Positions 50,071-61,690 are shown, numbered from the stretch's first letter. The stretch is DNA of 64,000 nt from Imbricaverruca yamaguchii (GCA_034440575.1 JAOTOL010001331.1:596001-660000); one strand, 5' to 3'. Notes: generated by a model from the letters alone, not told the origin. Program-made: numbers and translations.

Positions 50071-50240
50071 GGCCGAGCGCGTGGAAGCCAGCCAGACCTG
50101 CCGACAAGTGGTTAGAGGCGGCCAGTCCGTGCACGGCTGGCAGCGGCTGCGACGGCGGCAGCGACGACAGGGCCGACACGCCGCCAGGCGGCATGTGACC
50201 CGACTTCTCGAACTGCTGGTGCTGACTCCGCACAGCGAAC
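50042..50240 (-). CDS. Gbx: GBX-family homeobox gene, last coding exon (C-terminus and stop)
   Basis: This exon follows an AG acceptor at 50242-50241 and opens with one base that completes an Arg codon split with the previous exon (phase 2). It encodes 65 residues starting FAVRSQHQQFEK, the conserved GBX motif that follows KIVVPIPVHV in the family. The remainder is a Pro/Ser/Leu/Ala-rich tail ending ...AITSLSHQ and a TGA at 50044-50042. The tail is much longer than in vertebrate GBX proteins, which end soon after RSQHQQ; longer tails are typical of invertebrate members. The last codons and the stop lie inside the first unit of the 55-bp minisatellite at 49676-50070. The protein is a nuclear DNA-binding regulator, known in animals for anterior neural patterning. 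The motif identity is seen directly; the role is family knowledge. Confidence 0.88.
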
Positions 50241-50802
50241 CTGCCGGCCGCGGAAGCTAAGTTGTCGTGCACCACGAGGCAAACAGAGGTGTACCCGACA
50301 CGAGGCTCAGTCATTCACACCGGTAGACCATTTCTGATTCCTTGCCGCGCAGATTCTGTTGTCTCACCATCAATTATACTGGGTCCGAACGGTCTATTCA
50401 ATAGATAAATTGATTCAGTTTGAAGTGCAAATGAAAAGATAAGGCTGCATAGTTTGCCCGCCCCTGTCGGCTTTGAATATATATTTGTATATATATATAT
50501 ATATATTTACATATATATCACCTATGCACGTATCACAGCATTTCGGCCACATGTGGTGGTAAGGTGTCAAAAAGTGTGCCACATGTAATGGGAAGGTGCC
50601 ACAAGGTGTGCCCCATGTGGTGACAAGGCGCCACAAGGAATGCCACAAGTAGCGATAAGGTGCCACAAGGTGTGCCACATGTAGTGGCAATCAGGAGCGG
50701 CACAGGCTAGTGCACCCGCTAGTTACTGGTCTGAACAAAGTCCAGACCGGCAGGCTGTTGGCCCCGAGTTCAGACGTGCTGGATCGTCCTAGCGATGCCC
50801 AC
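50241..50802 (-). other. GBX last intron (562 bp)
   Basis: Intron between the KIVVPIPVHVN exon and the FAVRSQHQQ exon. It contains an imperfect TA/TATT microsatellite at about 50476-50513 and about five degenerate copies of a 26-31-bp unit containing GTGCCACAtgtAGTGG at 50540-50695. No other coding signal was seen. The intron interrupts a motif that is contiguous in a single exon in vertebrate GBX genes (family knowledge). Confidence 0.75.
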
Positions 50803-50954
50803 CTGTTCACGTGGACGGGGATGGGCACCACGATCTTGGTGGTGCCGCCCCCGCCGCCGGCCACACCTGCACCGGCTCCAGACCGGCTGGACGTGGTCAG
50901 ACCAGCCTTGACCCGCTTCCACTTGGCGCGTCGGTTTTGGAACCAGATTTTTAC
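50803..50954 (-). CDS. Gbx: GBX-family homeobox gene, exon with homeodomain helix 3 and GBX tail motif
   Basis: The acceptor reads ..CGCAG before 50954 and the donor is GTGGGC at 50802-50797. The 152-bp exon encodes VKIWFQNRRAKWKRVKAG (recognition helix, with W48, F49, Q50, N51 and R53 in homeodomain numbering). A Gly/Ser/Thr-rich linker of about 21 residues follows, then KIVVPIPVHVN, a GBX signature. The exon enters in phase 0 and leaves with two bases (AG) of an Arg codon completed by the next exon, so both junctions fit exactly. The linker is longer and more Gly-rich than in vertebrate GBX1/2. Reading past the donor gives an open frame of about 28 codons into the intron, which is not conserved and is treated as intronic. 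Confidence 0.93.
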
Positions 50955-52594
50955 CTGCGAAGAGCAACATGACGGAAGGTCAAATAGGGCCGTTGTGGAG
51001 AGCTAGTGTCAAAATTCTTCACTTCACAGACATAGTGGCGTGACATGACGTGCACAGACGTTGAATCTGGGTGCGGACTGCATATATCAAACACAGTATG
51101 GTATCGGCTTCAGGTAAATGGTGATGGGACATGGGCATACGTCTGATCTACTGATTGCCTACATCAAGCACACAACTATGTCGGCTTCATACTACTCTGC
51201 ATGCGGGCATGTCGTATTCTGAAGTTGCATGGCACGCCAAGATACCTTTACTAGAAGGTAGATCGAACTTTTCCTTCAAACCCCCAGTATGTCATCCGAC
51301 GGTTTTTTTAGTATGGTAGTAATCTGGTTGCAGAAAATTTTTGCAAATCATGCGCAATTGTTACTTTTATTTTGGGCAAGGAAATATGTTTTCCACTAAT
51401 CAGGTGAGCTATTATCTTGTTCTGTTCCTTCCAGTGAACATTTGCTGTGGCTTTTTTTGCCAAGCATAGGCGATGTTGGACTTATTCATTGTGATCCTGG
51501 ATATGGAGAGAAGTATTTCGTGATCATACAGTATGGAGGGTATCTTTCTTCAAATATTATGCATCCTTCACACCCATTCTTCCTTCACACGCACTCGGTT
51601 CGCACCCATTCCTGTTAATTTTGAGTATATCTACTTGACCACAGCAGCCCATTGTCAAGTATTACCAAGTTAAGAAATCCACCCTCAGATGAGGAAAATA
51701 ATTCATTTTCTGGAGAGTAGTATGTTGTTGATTCCAAAAATCCAGGAGCAGCCTATTTTCCCAAAAATGTGCCTAACTACGTTGACAAAGAGCAATTGCG
51801 GAAAACAGCTTTTTCTAGGCAAGTTAGACCCAGAGCCAAGCACAGCACTGCATTTTTGCTTGATAAATTGTAAATGGATCATTAATGATGCATGCATGCT
51901 TAAACATTGGTGCGCAACACAGTTCTTCATTCAGAAATACATTCCTGAAACATTTCTTGAGTTGCAGTCTGATCAGTATGAGTATGAATTCAACATATGA
52001 ATCCAAGAGTATGAATTCAACATTCAAATATAATGTCTGGATGTAGCACATCTGTTTCAGGTGTCATACCTTGCGGTGCAGTACCTCTGCATAGAAGTAG
52101 AACTGGAGCAAGCAAATTGAATAAAGAAGAAATCTGATTACACCATTTTGATCAGTATACTGCTTAAGCAAAATGTGTTAGCACACAACAAAACATGTTT
52201 CTGAAATGATGGATGCTGGGGAATCAAGAGTATGCTCCAAGCATTTACAAGAAATTGACATTATTGCTGTTTATGTCATTTATGGGATCACTTTGTTTTG
52301 TTTTGCCTGTTTTGTTTGTATGCTTGCCATGTTTCTTCCTGTACCAAAGAAAAGGATGGAAATCCCGGGTTAGGTTAATGTTCCTTTATTTCAAGTTTAA
52401 AAAAAAAATACTTTTCTCTGGGAAAATGGATCAGGCTGGCTAGTTTTAAGTTAGGTTACCTTGCAATTTCTAAAGCTTGAAATAATTAGTTCTTAGACAT
52501 GATTTGTTTAAAAGCTGCCTTTGGTATTATTTTGTTTTTCAACCAAGATTAAGCTTATGCAGTGAAAATGCATGGGTAAATCATATTTTGCCAC

Positions 52595-53825
52595 GCTAAT
52601 CAGGGGAATCAGGTTGATGTAGCATATCTTGACTTTAGTAAGGCCTTTGACAAGGTACCCCATAAACGGTTAATGATACAGCTTTAGGCCCATGGTATTA
52701 CAGGTAGCATCTTAAAATGGACAGGGTTGTGGCTTTCAGATAGACAGCAAAGAGCGATGCTAAATGGTACAAAGTCATCATGGCAAAATGTTATTAGTGG
52801 AGTCCCCCAGGGGTCAGTACTGGGGCCACTACTGTTCATTATATTTGTAAATAACATTGAAAGTGGCCTAAGCAGTAAAGTTTTGAAATTTGCGGATGAT
52901 TTGAAGGTCTTTAGAGCAATAACAGGTCAAGATGAGCATATCTCGCTGCAAAAAGACTTAGACGAACTTGTGAAGTGGTCCGAAGAATGGCAAATGAAAT
53001 TTAATTTTCATCAGTGCAAAATCATGCATGTAAGTAAGCAGCATATGAAGGCTCCATACTTGATTGGTGGCCAAGTGCTATCAGTGACTTAACAAGAGAA
53101 GGATTTAGGTGTTATTCTAACCACAAAACTGGGGGCATCAGAACAGACCAAGGAAACCAGGAAGAAAGCACTGAGAATGCTCGGGGCAATAAATAGGAAG
53201 GTATCATACAGAAGTGAGGAAGTCATCAGGAAGCTTTACTGTGCATATGTCAGGCCACATTTGGAATGCTGCATCCAAGCTTGGTCTCCTAGCTATGAAA
53301 AAGATTGTTGACTTTTAGAGAGAGTACAAAATAGGGCTACAAAAATGGTTAATGGCATAAGCAACCTGGCATATGAGGAAAGATTGAAGAAATTGAATAT
53401 GTTTTCACTTAGATATAGAAGGCTGAGAGGAGATCTCATCGAGGTGTTTAAATTTGTCCATGGTCTGGTGAAGGGATATCTTGGGGAAATGTTTGAATTG
53501 AACAGAAATGATGCAATTAGAGGTCATAAATTCAAAATTAAAATTAACCACAGCAGAACAAGGCTAAGGCAGACTTTCTTCACCAACAGGGTAGTAGAAC
53601 ACTGGAACCAGCTGCCAGAAAACATTGTCAGTAGCTGCACATTGAACATCTTTAAAAACAGCATAGACAATCATTATAAGAATAGAGGGCTTGCTTTTCA
53701 GTATGACAGGGAGGGCTGATTGACAGATTTGGTGGGCAACTGGTTCAGTGTACAGAGTGCAACCAAGAAGGGCCATTGTGGCTCGTAGTTGCACTAACCT
53801 TTTATGTCTTTATGTCTTTATGTCT
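52595..53825 (+). pseudogene. CR1-type LINE fragment: reverse transcriptase to 3' end
   Basis: A 5'-truncated non-LTR retrotransposon. It opens in the RT palm (YLDFSKAFDKVPHKRL), continues through GVPQGSVLGPLLFIIFVNNI and the catalytic FADDLKV at about 52890-52910, and then the thumb and C-terminal region (KCKIMHV-like, CAYVRPHLE, ERLKKLNMFSLRYRR, NRVVEHWNQLP). It stays in one frame except for stops at 52685 (TAG), 53090 (TAA) and 53309 (TGA). The 3' end carries tandem 8-bp TTTATGTC units at about 53798-53825, the short-repeat tail typical of CR1 rather than poly(A). It lies antisense in the large GBX intron. Closely related fragments occur at 16549-18055, 32510-33360 and 11870-11930. Confidence 0.93.
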
Positions 53826-54410
53826 AATAAGTATGCATTCAAGCATCTTTATCAAAACCTTGTTTGAACCAAAAATACCAAATTGTGTGCTTGTTGGTAT
53901 CAAAATGGATTCTTTTTCAACAGAAATAACAATCATAATAAAACCCTCATATCAACCATTTATCACGAAGTTATAGTTGCAGTAAGCTAAGGTCAGAGAT
54001 AAGAAAACTGTATTATTTGGATCAGATTTGCTGACTGAGATGGTGGACTTATCAGCCACATTTTTACAGACACCGAATATTTGGGCAATACATGCCGACA
54101 AAACAACGTATTTATTTACCTAATTCGCTTATCAATTAGGTGCATTTACATCTTAACAAGTGTTTCCTCCTATTGATTAAGACAATTTGGACTGGATATA
54201 AAAATACAATATTTGTGTACATTTTCTCTGGTCTATCTTCAAAATTAGTCAAGAATACGAGTGTGTGCCTTGTTGCTGAAAGTAGCATATTTGTTATATG
54301 AGCACATGTATATCTTTATTGATGCAACACAATAAATATTTTGGAATGTGTGGCATTATATCGCTTTTTTAAAGATGGTTTAAAAGAAACGATATATTTC
54401 TTCAAATATT

Positions 54411-54546
54411 CCGGACCCTACTCGTTGAGCGCTTTCCGATGTCACCTCTTTCGTTTCGGTGCGATGCTTAGTTTATATTTTAGAGGGGGTTACTAACCGC
54501 CCCCCCGATACGGGGTGTGAGGATCTGACGGAAAAACGGCGCGGGA
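54411..54546 (-). repeat. Dispersed 136-bp unit, copy 2
   Basis: Inverted copy of 36225-36360. GGTGACATCGGAAAGCGCTC and the G7 block are well conserved between the copies, on the minus strand here. It lies in the GBX homeobox intron. Confidence 0.65.
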
Positions 54547-55821
54547 TAATGAATGAAAGCAATGTAACTTAATCTAACCTAGCCTACTCATGTCGGATGG
54601 CCTAAAACCGACCGATGTTGAATCACATAAAACACATTGCCATTGGATTGTTTGAAGCCTACGGATGTTTGATAACCTAAATATGATTTTAAATTGTGAT
54701 TTCCAAAAGAAATGTTAGAGGAAGACGTCAGCCTTCCACAGCCGTCGGTTCCCAGCGACCGACGTGCAGACAGCGGGTCAGGCGTGCACGGCCCAGTTCG
54801 CGGACAGCCGACAGGTCATTTCCATAGTGGCCAGATCAGGTAGCGAGTGGTGCCGTTGCTGTATTCGCTCCCGAAGCAGCCCCCGCCGGCTCCTGCAACG
54901 TCATTTGCGCGGGTGGTATCTCAGCTGAGACCACCATCAGTAGTAGCCTTATCCGCTGGCGTGTGTTCTCCCTTCCCGCCCCGGTTCAGTACACAGGATC
55001 GAGTTGAAGCCGCGCTGCGACAGAGACGGTCACCACGTGTGCGCCGACCACTCGTTCACTATGGCTGCGATGCGAGTGATCAATGAACGCTGGCGAAGCC
55101 ACAAGTGGAAGATTCTTATGTTGTTAGTTCATGATGTTTCCTTTTTCGCCAGCCACAGTTCCCTCACTGGACCGGCATGAGTTGCCCGGGAATTTTGGTA
55201 CCTGTAGCTGGGAGTAAGTAGTCGGTAGTTTTTTTAGTAGTTATTGGCGTCACTACGCGGCCATCGGTCGGCCACGCAGGTAAGTGTGCTGCTCCCGCCC
55301 TTACTTACTTATATTATCAGTTCGCGATACATTCGTACTTGAAATGCGTATGCGCAAATGCACGCGAAAGTTGCACTACGAATATATTCGTACGCGATAT
55401 ATTCGAATGCGGGGAGTTTTATGAACCACGCAAGAAGGACCCTACATTTGGAGTTGGATAGAAGGTGCTGTTTTTATGCAATTTCCCAAGTTGTGACTTG
55501 TATTCACAAGGACAGGTGCAGTAAGCTTCTTGCATGCAGACATAGCGAACATATTCCAGCACCGGGCATGGACAAATAGCCCCTGCCACACCAATTATTT
55601 CCACAATTATCCACCAATATATGCAGACTGCATATTCACCCACAAACCAAAAGTGCGCATTCCATTCATGTGTAGGCTTATGGTTAACCCTATTCCATAT
55701 GGTTCCGTTCCGTACTTATGGACCGGGAAGATAAAGAAATATACAAGTTGTAAAGCGCCGAGCATTTGCAATGCCTTTTGCGGCCCACTGGTGCGAGTTA
55801 CTTTTGCACCCTTACTGCACG

Positions 55822-55825
<4 letters not shown>

Positions 55826-55879
<54 letters not shown>

Positions 55880-55880
55880 A
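55826..55880. repeat. (TA)n microsatellite
   Basis: About 54 bp of pure TA in the homeobox intron. Confidence 0.96.
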
Positions 55881-56048
55881 CACAAATACACCAATATATG
55901 TAACGTCGGCTGTCTGAGGGCCCTCCATGTGAAGGGAGCCTGCAGCACAGTAAGGAGCCTCTTGCTCCCGCTATATGGGCCTCCTGTCGGTGGCGGACAT
56001 GGGAAGCTGGGGCTTGCCCCCCCCCCGTTGAAGGTAGCGTCTCTTCAT

Positions 56049-56501
56049 CCAGGAAAATGCGTCCCTCCGCGAAGTTTCGGTACACCTCATCATCGAATTT
56101 TCCAGCCAGAGGCGCTCCTCGGCAGGAAAGGCTCCCCTCAAGATACTTTCGCGGCGGCGCCGATCCAGACACGTGTCCGCTCCCCCGGATGGCAATTCCC
56201 GAATCCGCTCCTGCCTCCTATGGCAGCCATGGCTTTTTTAGTGGCGGCTATGGGACCTCTTATAACGACAGTGGGTCTGTTGTGGTCTACGGGTGTGGTT
56301 AGATCATTTCAGGCGATCTTCTTCGGTTATCTTTCAGACACTCTCCTGCCATTGAGGGGGAAGAGGAGGAGGAGGGGACACGTGCCGGCGCCACGGGACA
56401 AAGAATCTTGAGTGGTGCCTTTCCTGCCGAGGAGCGTCTCTGGCTGGAAAATTCGACGATGAGGTGTACTCGAAACTTCGCGGCGGGACGCATTTCACCG
56501 G
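56049..56501. mobile_element. Foldback (inverted-repeat) element, about 450 bp
   Basis: The left arm (56049-56190, containing AAAATGCGTCCCTCCGCGAA and CTCGGCAGGAAAGGC) is repeated as its reverse complement at about 56357-56501, with a spacer of about 165 bp. Arms of about 140 bp have scattered mismatches. No ORF. It lies in the homeobox intron. Confidence 0.78.
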
Positions 56502-56509
56502 TCACCGGT

Positions 56510-56850
56510 CAAAGGTACTCTGCACCAACCCGATCTGCTCTCGCCACCGGTCGAAGGTACCCAGTACCAACCTGATGTCTGGTGTATGCCCACATCATCG
56601 GTAAAGGTAGAAAGTCACGCACATAAATCTGATGTCTGATGTCTGCACCCCCCCCCCCCGTCACCGGTTAATGGTACCCCGCACCAACCTGATGTCTGAT
56701 GTCTGCCCACGTGACCTGTCAAGGGTACTTCGCACCAGCCTGATGTCTGATGTCTGCACCCATTACCGGTCAAAGGTACTCGGCACCAGCCTGATATCTG
56801 ATATGTCTACCCCCGTCACCGGTCAAAGGTACCCCGCACCAATCCAATGC
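56510..56850. repeat. Degenerate array of about 57 bp, 6 copies
   Basis: Steps contain CACCGGTCAAAGGTACYCNG and ACCAACCTGATGTCTGATGT. In the homeobox intron. Confidence 0.75.
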
Positions 56851-57057
56851 TGCCATTCAAGTAGTGTGTCTGACTCCAAAGAATGGCGTCGTTACCGACA
56901 ACTTATCTGGGCATCAGAATGCTCTGAGATTTCCGTTGCCAATTGGTTCCCTGTGGCCACACACACACGCACATCCTGTGCAACGAATATTTCCCAGGGG
57001 AGCAGTGTCTCCACAACCTTCCACCTTGGAGACGCCCTGGTCACCAAGCATCCTCAC

Positions 57058-57213
57058 CTGCACCTCCGATAGCTTGAGCGTGTGTGCGATTTGCGAACGC
57101 TCCGTCAAACTGAGGTACTTCTTGCTGTGGAACTCCTTCTCGAGCTCCAGCAGCTGTTCGGACGTGAATGCCGTGCGCCGTCGCCTCGCCTTGCTGCCGG
57201 CTAGGATTCCCTG
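57058..57213 (-). CDS. Gbx: GBX-family homeobox gene, exon with homeodomain N-arm and helices 1-2
   Basis: This exon encodes a short lead-in (QGILAGSK) and homeodomain residues 1-44, including RRRRTAFTSEQLLELEKEF and KYLSLTERSQIAH. These are diagnostic for GBX/unplugged rather than other ANTP-class homeodomains. It ends ..GAGGTGCAG followed by donor GTGAGG at 57057-57052, giving an intron at homeodomain position 44/45 in phase 0 that joins precisely to VKIW at 50954. The 5' boundary is less certain: a tandem CAGCAG at 57216-57211 gives two phase-0 acceptors (exon start 57213 or 57210), and the tract before it is poor in pyrimidines. An upstream boundary adding a few residues (LAAQ..) cannot be excluded. 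Confidence 0.93.
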
Positions 57214-58156
57214 CTGCGCAGCCAGCTCCAACGTGTCAAATGAAGTTTGGAGGGTCAAGTGGGACCAGGTGGGTTATGCGGCACCAGGTGGGTCAAATGG
57301 AGTTCAGCGGTTCGGACTAGGTCAGCCAGGGTCAGCTGGGTCATGTAGAGGTATGAGGGTCAGACAGTGGCCAACTGATATAATTGGGGGCAGCTGGGTC
57401 AGGCACGGTCCGATGAGTCAGACGTGGTCAATTGGGTCAGGTGGGTGGGAGGGTGAAGGTGTCCAATGTGCCAGACGGCTCAGATGGGCCATGTCGCCAG
57501 AGCGGGTCATAGTTTGACCGGGGTAACATATAATAATCGGTTGGTTCGAATTAAGTCAGCCAAAGTCACATGTATGGGCTGTGAGACTTTCAAGAATTGG
57601 TGCATGGAGCCGACCCGGTAGTGCAGCCATGGCGGAATGTGGACAAATCACTCTTCTCATCCCTCATAAGACACTTGTCCTCTCATTCTCCTAGTGAAGG
57701 CACCCAGGTCCGGAGCCTTGTGACCGCCTTGACATTGGCCCCCTCCTACCCCTGAAGCCTCTGGCTGGGCTCCCGGGCACACCCACATATGGTCCTATGC
57801 TAAATATGGAAAACGGGCCTGAGAGGATTCCGCCTACGACATCTGCGTTGCGCCGCCAGATGACAACTGTTGACTGTTGAGCTTTTATCAAGTAGTCTCT
57901 GACCACGCAGGGTGGCTTTGTGTCTGTAAAGGTCCAGTTAGCAGCGTCGGCTGACAGCGCATCGTTTATGTTGTTCTCGCAGTTACCAGACGCAGGTGCG
58001 GTCAAAATTGCCAATGTTAGGGACCACTGGCGGATCCGGGGAGGGACCATTCCGGCCCACCAACCTGGATACCGCAAAACTCTCAATGTCTGTCGTTTTG
58101 GTTCAATATACAATACTGGTGCTTTACAGCATGATATATCGTTGGTGGGTACATAC
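57214..58156 (-). other. GBX intron upstream of the homeobox exon
   Basis: About 0.94 kb between a GTATGT donor and the CAGCAG acceptor. The part next to the homeobox exon (57240-57530) is a loose array of GTCAGNTGGGTCA-like steps of roughly 12-25 bp. 57540-58150 has no recognised feature. Confidence 0.55.
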
Positions 58157-58251
58157 CTGGTTTTCAGTGAGGTTTTCGATGCTGTCTTCCGTTTCCTTGT
58201 CGGAGCCCCCGTCTGGTGACGATGCGCCGGGACTCGACTCCCGGTCCGCGT
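58157..58251 (-). CDS. Gbx: GBX-family gene, probable acidic exon upstream of the homeobox
   Basis: A strong acceptor (a T-run followed by CTCCACAG) precedes 58251, and a consensus donor GTATGT lies at 58156-58151. The 95-bp exon takes one base from the previous exon, encodes 31 residues ending ..ETEDSIENLTENQ, and leaves in phase 0, which fits either start of the homeobox exon. The residues are acidic and Ser-rich, as is usual just N-terminal to the homeodomain in this family. There is no specific conserved motif, so assignment rests on splice sites, phase, strand and position. The preceding exon(s), which should carry the N-terminal repressor motif, were not found between 58252 and 64000 and probably lie outside the window. 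Confidence 0.62.
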
Positions 58252-59044
58252 CTGTGGAGAAAAAAAACACGCCAACCCTCAGTGGCGAACTCAGGGCCTG
58301 CCGAACAACCGAGCAAAATATATCACCAACCCGAGAACGGATCCTTGGATGAGACAAAAATAACTACACTGGCATACCATGAAACTCACCTCAGCGCACA
58401 CTCTTAGCATGTTTTCACCTCAACAAAGCTGAATCTTTTATTTTTGATCAAGTCAAATCACGTGAAGGTGATGTGAGAAAAAGTCTTCGACTTCATCGGA
58501 TTAAAGTTCATGAGAAATACTTATGTGGTATGTCACCACCAAAGCAGTGCTTGTTGGGGTCCTCCAGGTGCTATGTATAGAAAATCGGATCGCAGTCGCG
58601 TGCTTCCGGGTTAACGATTCCGACGTCGCTTCCGCCCTGTGAGGGTCGGGCCACTCGATATCGCTTCCGTCCTGTGAGGGTCAGGCCACTCGACCACTCT
58701 GCTACACTTACCATTAGAGTGAAGCCCACTTTCATTTTCCAGCGTAAATGTGGAATTGTGCGCTAATGTAAGTGCTAACTTGAGGAGAGTTTTGGCACAT
58801 GCATGCAATCTTACCGCCAGTAAGACGCGTCTTCCTCCTAGTACAATTTGGATCTCTCTCAAGACAGGCCCGCTGCCAGGCTGCCTTGAAAATGGTCAGG
58901 TAGATCTTGAGTAATTGGGTCAGGGAAGATACAATTGTAGCTGCAAACCTGGGCAATTTCTAAAGGAATGGCATGCTACTACAGAGCATACGATAGTAGT
59001 GCATCAAATCTCGACAATTCGGCTTTCTACGGTCCGTTTTGAGT

Positions 59045-59450
59045 GAGGCTATGGCTTTGCCGGGCTGCAGGTTATGGCTGGGCCGGGCTGGAGGCTATGG
59101 CTAGGCCGGGCTGGAGGCTATGGCTGGGTCGGGCTGCAGGCTATTGTTGGGTCGGGCTGGAGGCTATTGTTGGGCCAGGCTGCAGGCTATGGCTGGGCCG
59201 GGCTGGAGGCTAAGGCTAGGCCGGGCTGGAGGCTATGGCTGGGTCGGGCTGCAGGCTATTGTTGGGTCGGGCTGGAGGCTATTGTTGGGCCAGGCTGCAG
59301 GCCATGGCTGGGCCGGGCTGGAGGCTATGGCTTGGCCGGGCTGCAGGCTATTGTTGGGCCGGGCTGGAGGCTATTGTTGGGCCGGGCTGGAGGCTACTGC
59401 TGGGCCGGGCTGGAGGCTATGGCTGGAGGCCGTGGCCGGGTAGGGCTGGG
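59045..59450. repeat. 23-bp minisatellite, about 17 copies
   Basis: Unit GGCTGGAGGCTATGGCTGGG plus CCG, with GCAG/GGAG and ATTGTTG/ATGGCTG variants. Three plus-strand frames are open across it, so they are not evidence of coding. Confidence 0.92.
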
Positions 59451-59659
59451 AGTCGTAGCTGGGCCAGTAAGGACGTTGTGATTGGGCTGAGCTGGCAATG
59501 TGTACCGATACTCTGAACGGTAACATTGACACACCACGTGGTGAGAGGATCAGCGACCTCACGTAAGGGTATAAACAGTGAAACACAAGTGAAACGCAAC
59601 CTCAAGTACAGCAAGCACAAAACGGCGCTGCCCAGCCCAAAGAGCGTGACAACATCGCG

Positions 59660-60005
59660 CAGAGAACACGACTGCCTTCAGAGGAGTATAAGACGGCTTC
59701 ACCCAGATGATCCAGCCAGCAGGGGATCCTACAGTCTCAGACAGACGGATTTGGTGGTGCTTAGCAGGGCATGGCGATATCCAGCAGGATATATAACAGC
59801 TTTCAGCAACAGGATACGGCGGCCTCCATCATGAGATGTGTCAACGTCCAACAAAAACACAATGTCTACGACATGTGGTACAATGGCTTCCACCATGAGA
59901 ATATATGGGCTTCAAGCCGGTGATATAAAGACTTCCGGGACAGGACCTCCAGGACGGATTCTAATGACTTCCGGGACAGGGCCTCCAGGAGGGATTATGA
60001 CTTAA
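59660..60005. repeat. Degenerate array of about 27 bp
   Basis: Loose steps such as GACTTCCGGGACAGGNCCTCCAG and GGCTTCCACCATGAGA. It leads up to the hAT-ended repeat at 60158. Confidence 0.5.
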
Positions 60006-60157
60006 TAAGGAAGATGTGGTAACATTAACGTCATTTTTCTCTTCATCGTCGTCTTCCTTCCAGTGTTATTTTGGTACGTTCCCCCTTGTGCTCTCCTGAG
60101 TTCTGCGGGCTGCTTCATCGGTGATTCCTCCCTTTGCACTAACGGGTGCCCTTATGC

Positions 60158-61690
60158 AGTGGCGTCGCCAAGAAATTCTTACAGGGGGGGCAAGCTCAAA
60201 AGGGGGCCTCCTGCGCTCCGAAAAGGGGCCTCCGTTGTGTTAGGGCCTCCTATTGTTTTTAGGCCCTTAGTATGGTTCGGGAATGGGAAACATGATTTCA
60301 TATTTATGTACTGCTTGTTCTTGGCATGGTGCATTATTTACTCAACACGCAAAAGCAATATATTTTTTTTCGCTCAAAACTGGGACATACCAAGGTATAA
60401 ATAAGTAATATGTGGACCTAAGTGTCAAAACCAACCAACCTAAGTGTTACCTACCTAATACCTAAGTGTCTCAATGTTTTTTTTTTTCGAACAGGAGAAT
60501 CTTCCCGCTGGCCCCTAGATTGCAGCGAGGCTGATGCTAAGCATATCTTTCAGACATCTACTATTAAACAACCCACCGTCATGTCCTCCAAGAATAACTG
60601 AACATAGCTAGATCCATTACTACTGTTATTTACTACCACCAGCTTGATGTCCTAAGCAAAGCTTAAGCGATCATTTCACAGTCCTAGGACGATAATTTCG
60701 CGAAGGTGACAACAAGGAGTGGGTTACATTGGTGTTTTGATCGGAATCTTAGGAATTTGCGAATTTTTCTAAAATTTGGTGCCGGTTGCAGGGCACCTGT
60801 CACAGAAGTTGAAATAACAAATTCTTCGCGAATTAATTAACGCGCCTCGGATTTCGACCGCAATTTTGTCAAAGGGGACTTATCGAAATGAAATTATTAG
60901 TGATCAACTAAATTCTCCTGTGGAGGGGCCTAACCTGCCACTATCTTTCCTGACTCGTCGGATTTCAACCCTAATTCACCTACCCAATTCTACGGTTTTA
61001 TTTTGGTATCCATTGATAAATCAACTCACACTGCTGTAATCACACCCATACCACAAGAACCGGAGCGGTATCCGAAAATGTCAAGCTGGAGCCCTCCAAA
61101 AAAAGAGGGATTCCCCAAAAGTCAACGTCAGGGTGGGTAAAATGGCTCTGGAGCACAGAACATGTTGCCAGATGCCTTCACAAATTGTGTACGCCGCCGA
61201 AAAACATACCGAATCTCGAAAAATCGAGATTGGATGCAAATACATGGCGCCAGGGTCTCGAAATGTCGAGCCGGAATTCGGACTTTTGAGAGAAAACAAA
61301 ATCAGAAGATATCCACAAAAATCGCATTGAGCCCAGAAAACTGGCGTTGGGAACCACGCGCCTGGGAGCGATAAGTCAGGCTGGGACACATAAAAATCGC
61401 ACCGAAGCCCCAAAGGCGAACTAAGGCCCACAAATGTGCGTTAGAAGCCACAAATAAACACAGGGTGTCCCAAGAGCACAACGGGGGCCGAAAATACAAC
61501 TGACGCTCTAAAGCACACAAGCTCCCAAAAAGCGACAAGGCCTTAAAAATGTCATGAACTGGAAGCTGGAAGCTTCCAGTTCATGAAATTGGTTGGAACC
61601 ACAAAATGCAAAATGGATCCAAATCGAGCAAAAGGACCAGGAGCTAAATAAGCCCATCGGGATCTTCGAAAACGCCCTGACACATAAAAG
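60158..61690 (+). mobile_element. Composite dispersed repeat with hAT-type end, copy B (left part)
   Basis: Starts CAGTGGCGTCGCC, a typical hAT-like terminus, followed by a run of AAAAGGGGGCCTCC-type steps. About 1.5 kb is the reverse complement of 34690-36007, including a perfect 15-bp-arm hairpin at 61553-61585. Segment 60960-61060 also matches 24810-24900. No coding capacity was recognised. Confidence 0.8.

Larger units (their letters stand above)
50955..57057 (-). other. GBX homeobox intron (6.1 kb)
   Basis: Intron at homeodomain position 44/45. It holds an antisense CR1 LINE fragment (52595-53825), one copy of a dispersed unit (54411-54546), a CpG-rich stretch (54720-55100), a TA microsatellite (55826-55880), a foldback repeat (56049-56501) and a 57-bp tandem array (56510-56850). 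50955-52594 is AT-rich with only a small direct repeat (GAGTATGAATTCAACAT at about 51980 and 52007). I see no other exon. Confidence 0.75.

Noticed and set aside
54720..55100. CpG-rich open frames in the homeobox intron as an antisense gene
   Set aside because: No recognisable domain. Composition alone explains the lack of stops.
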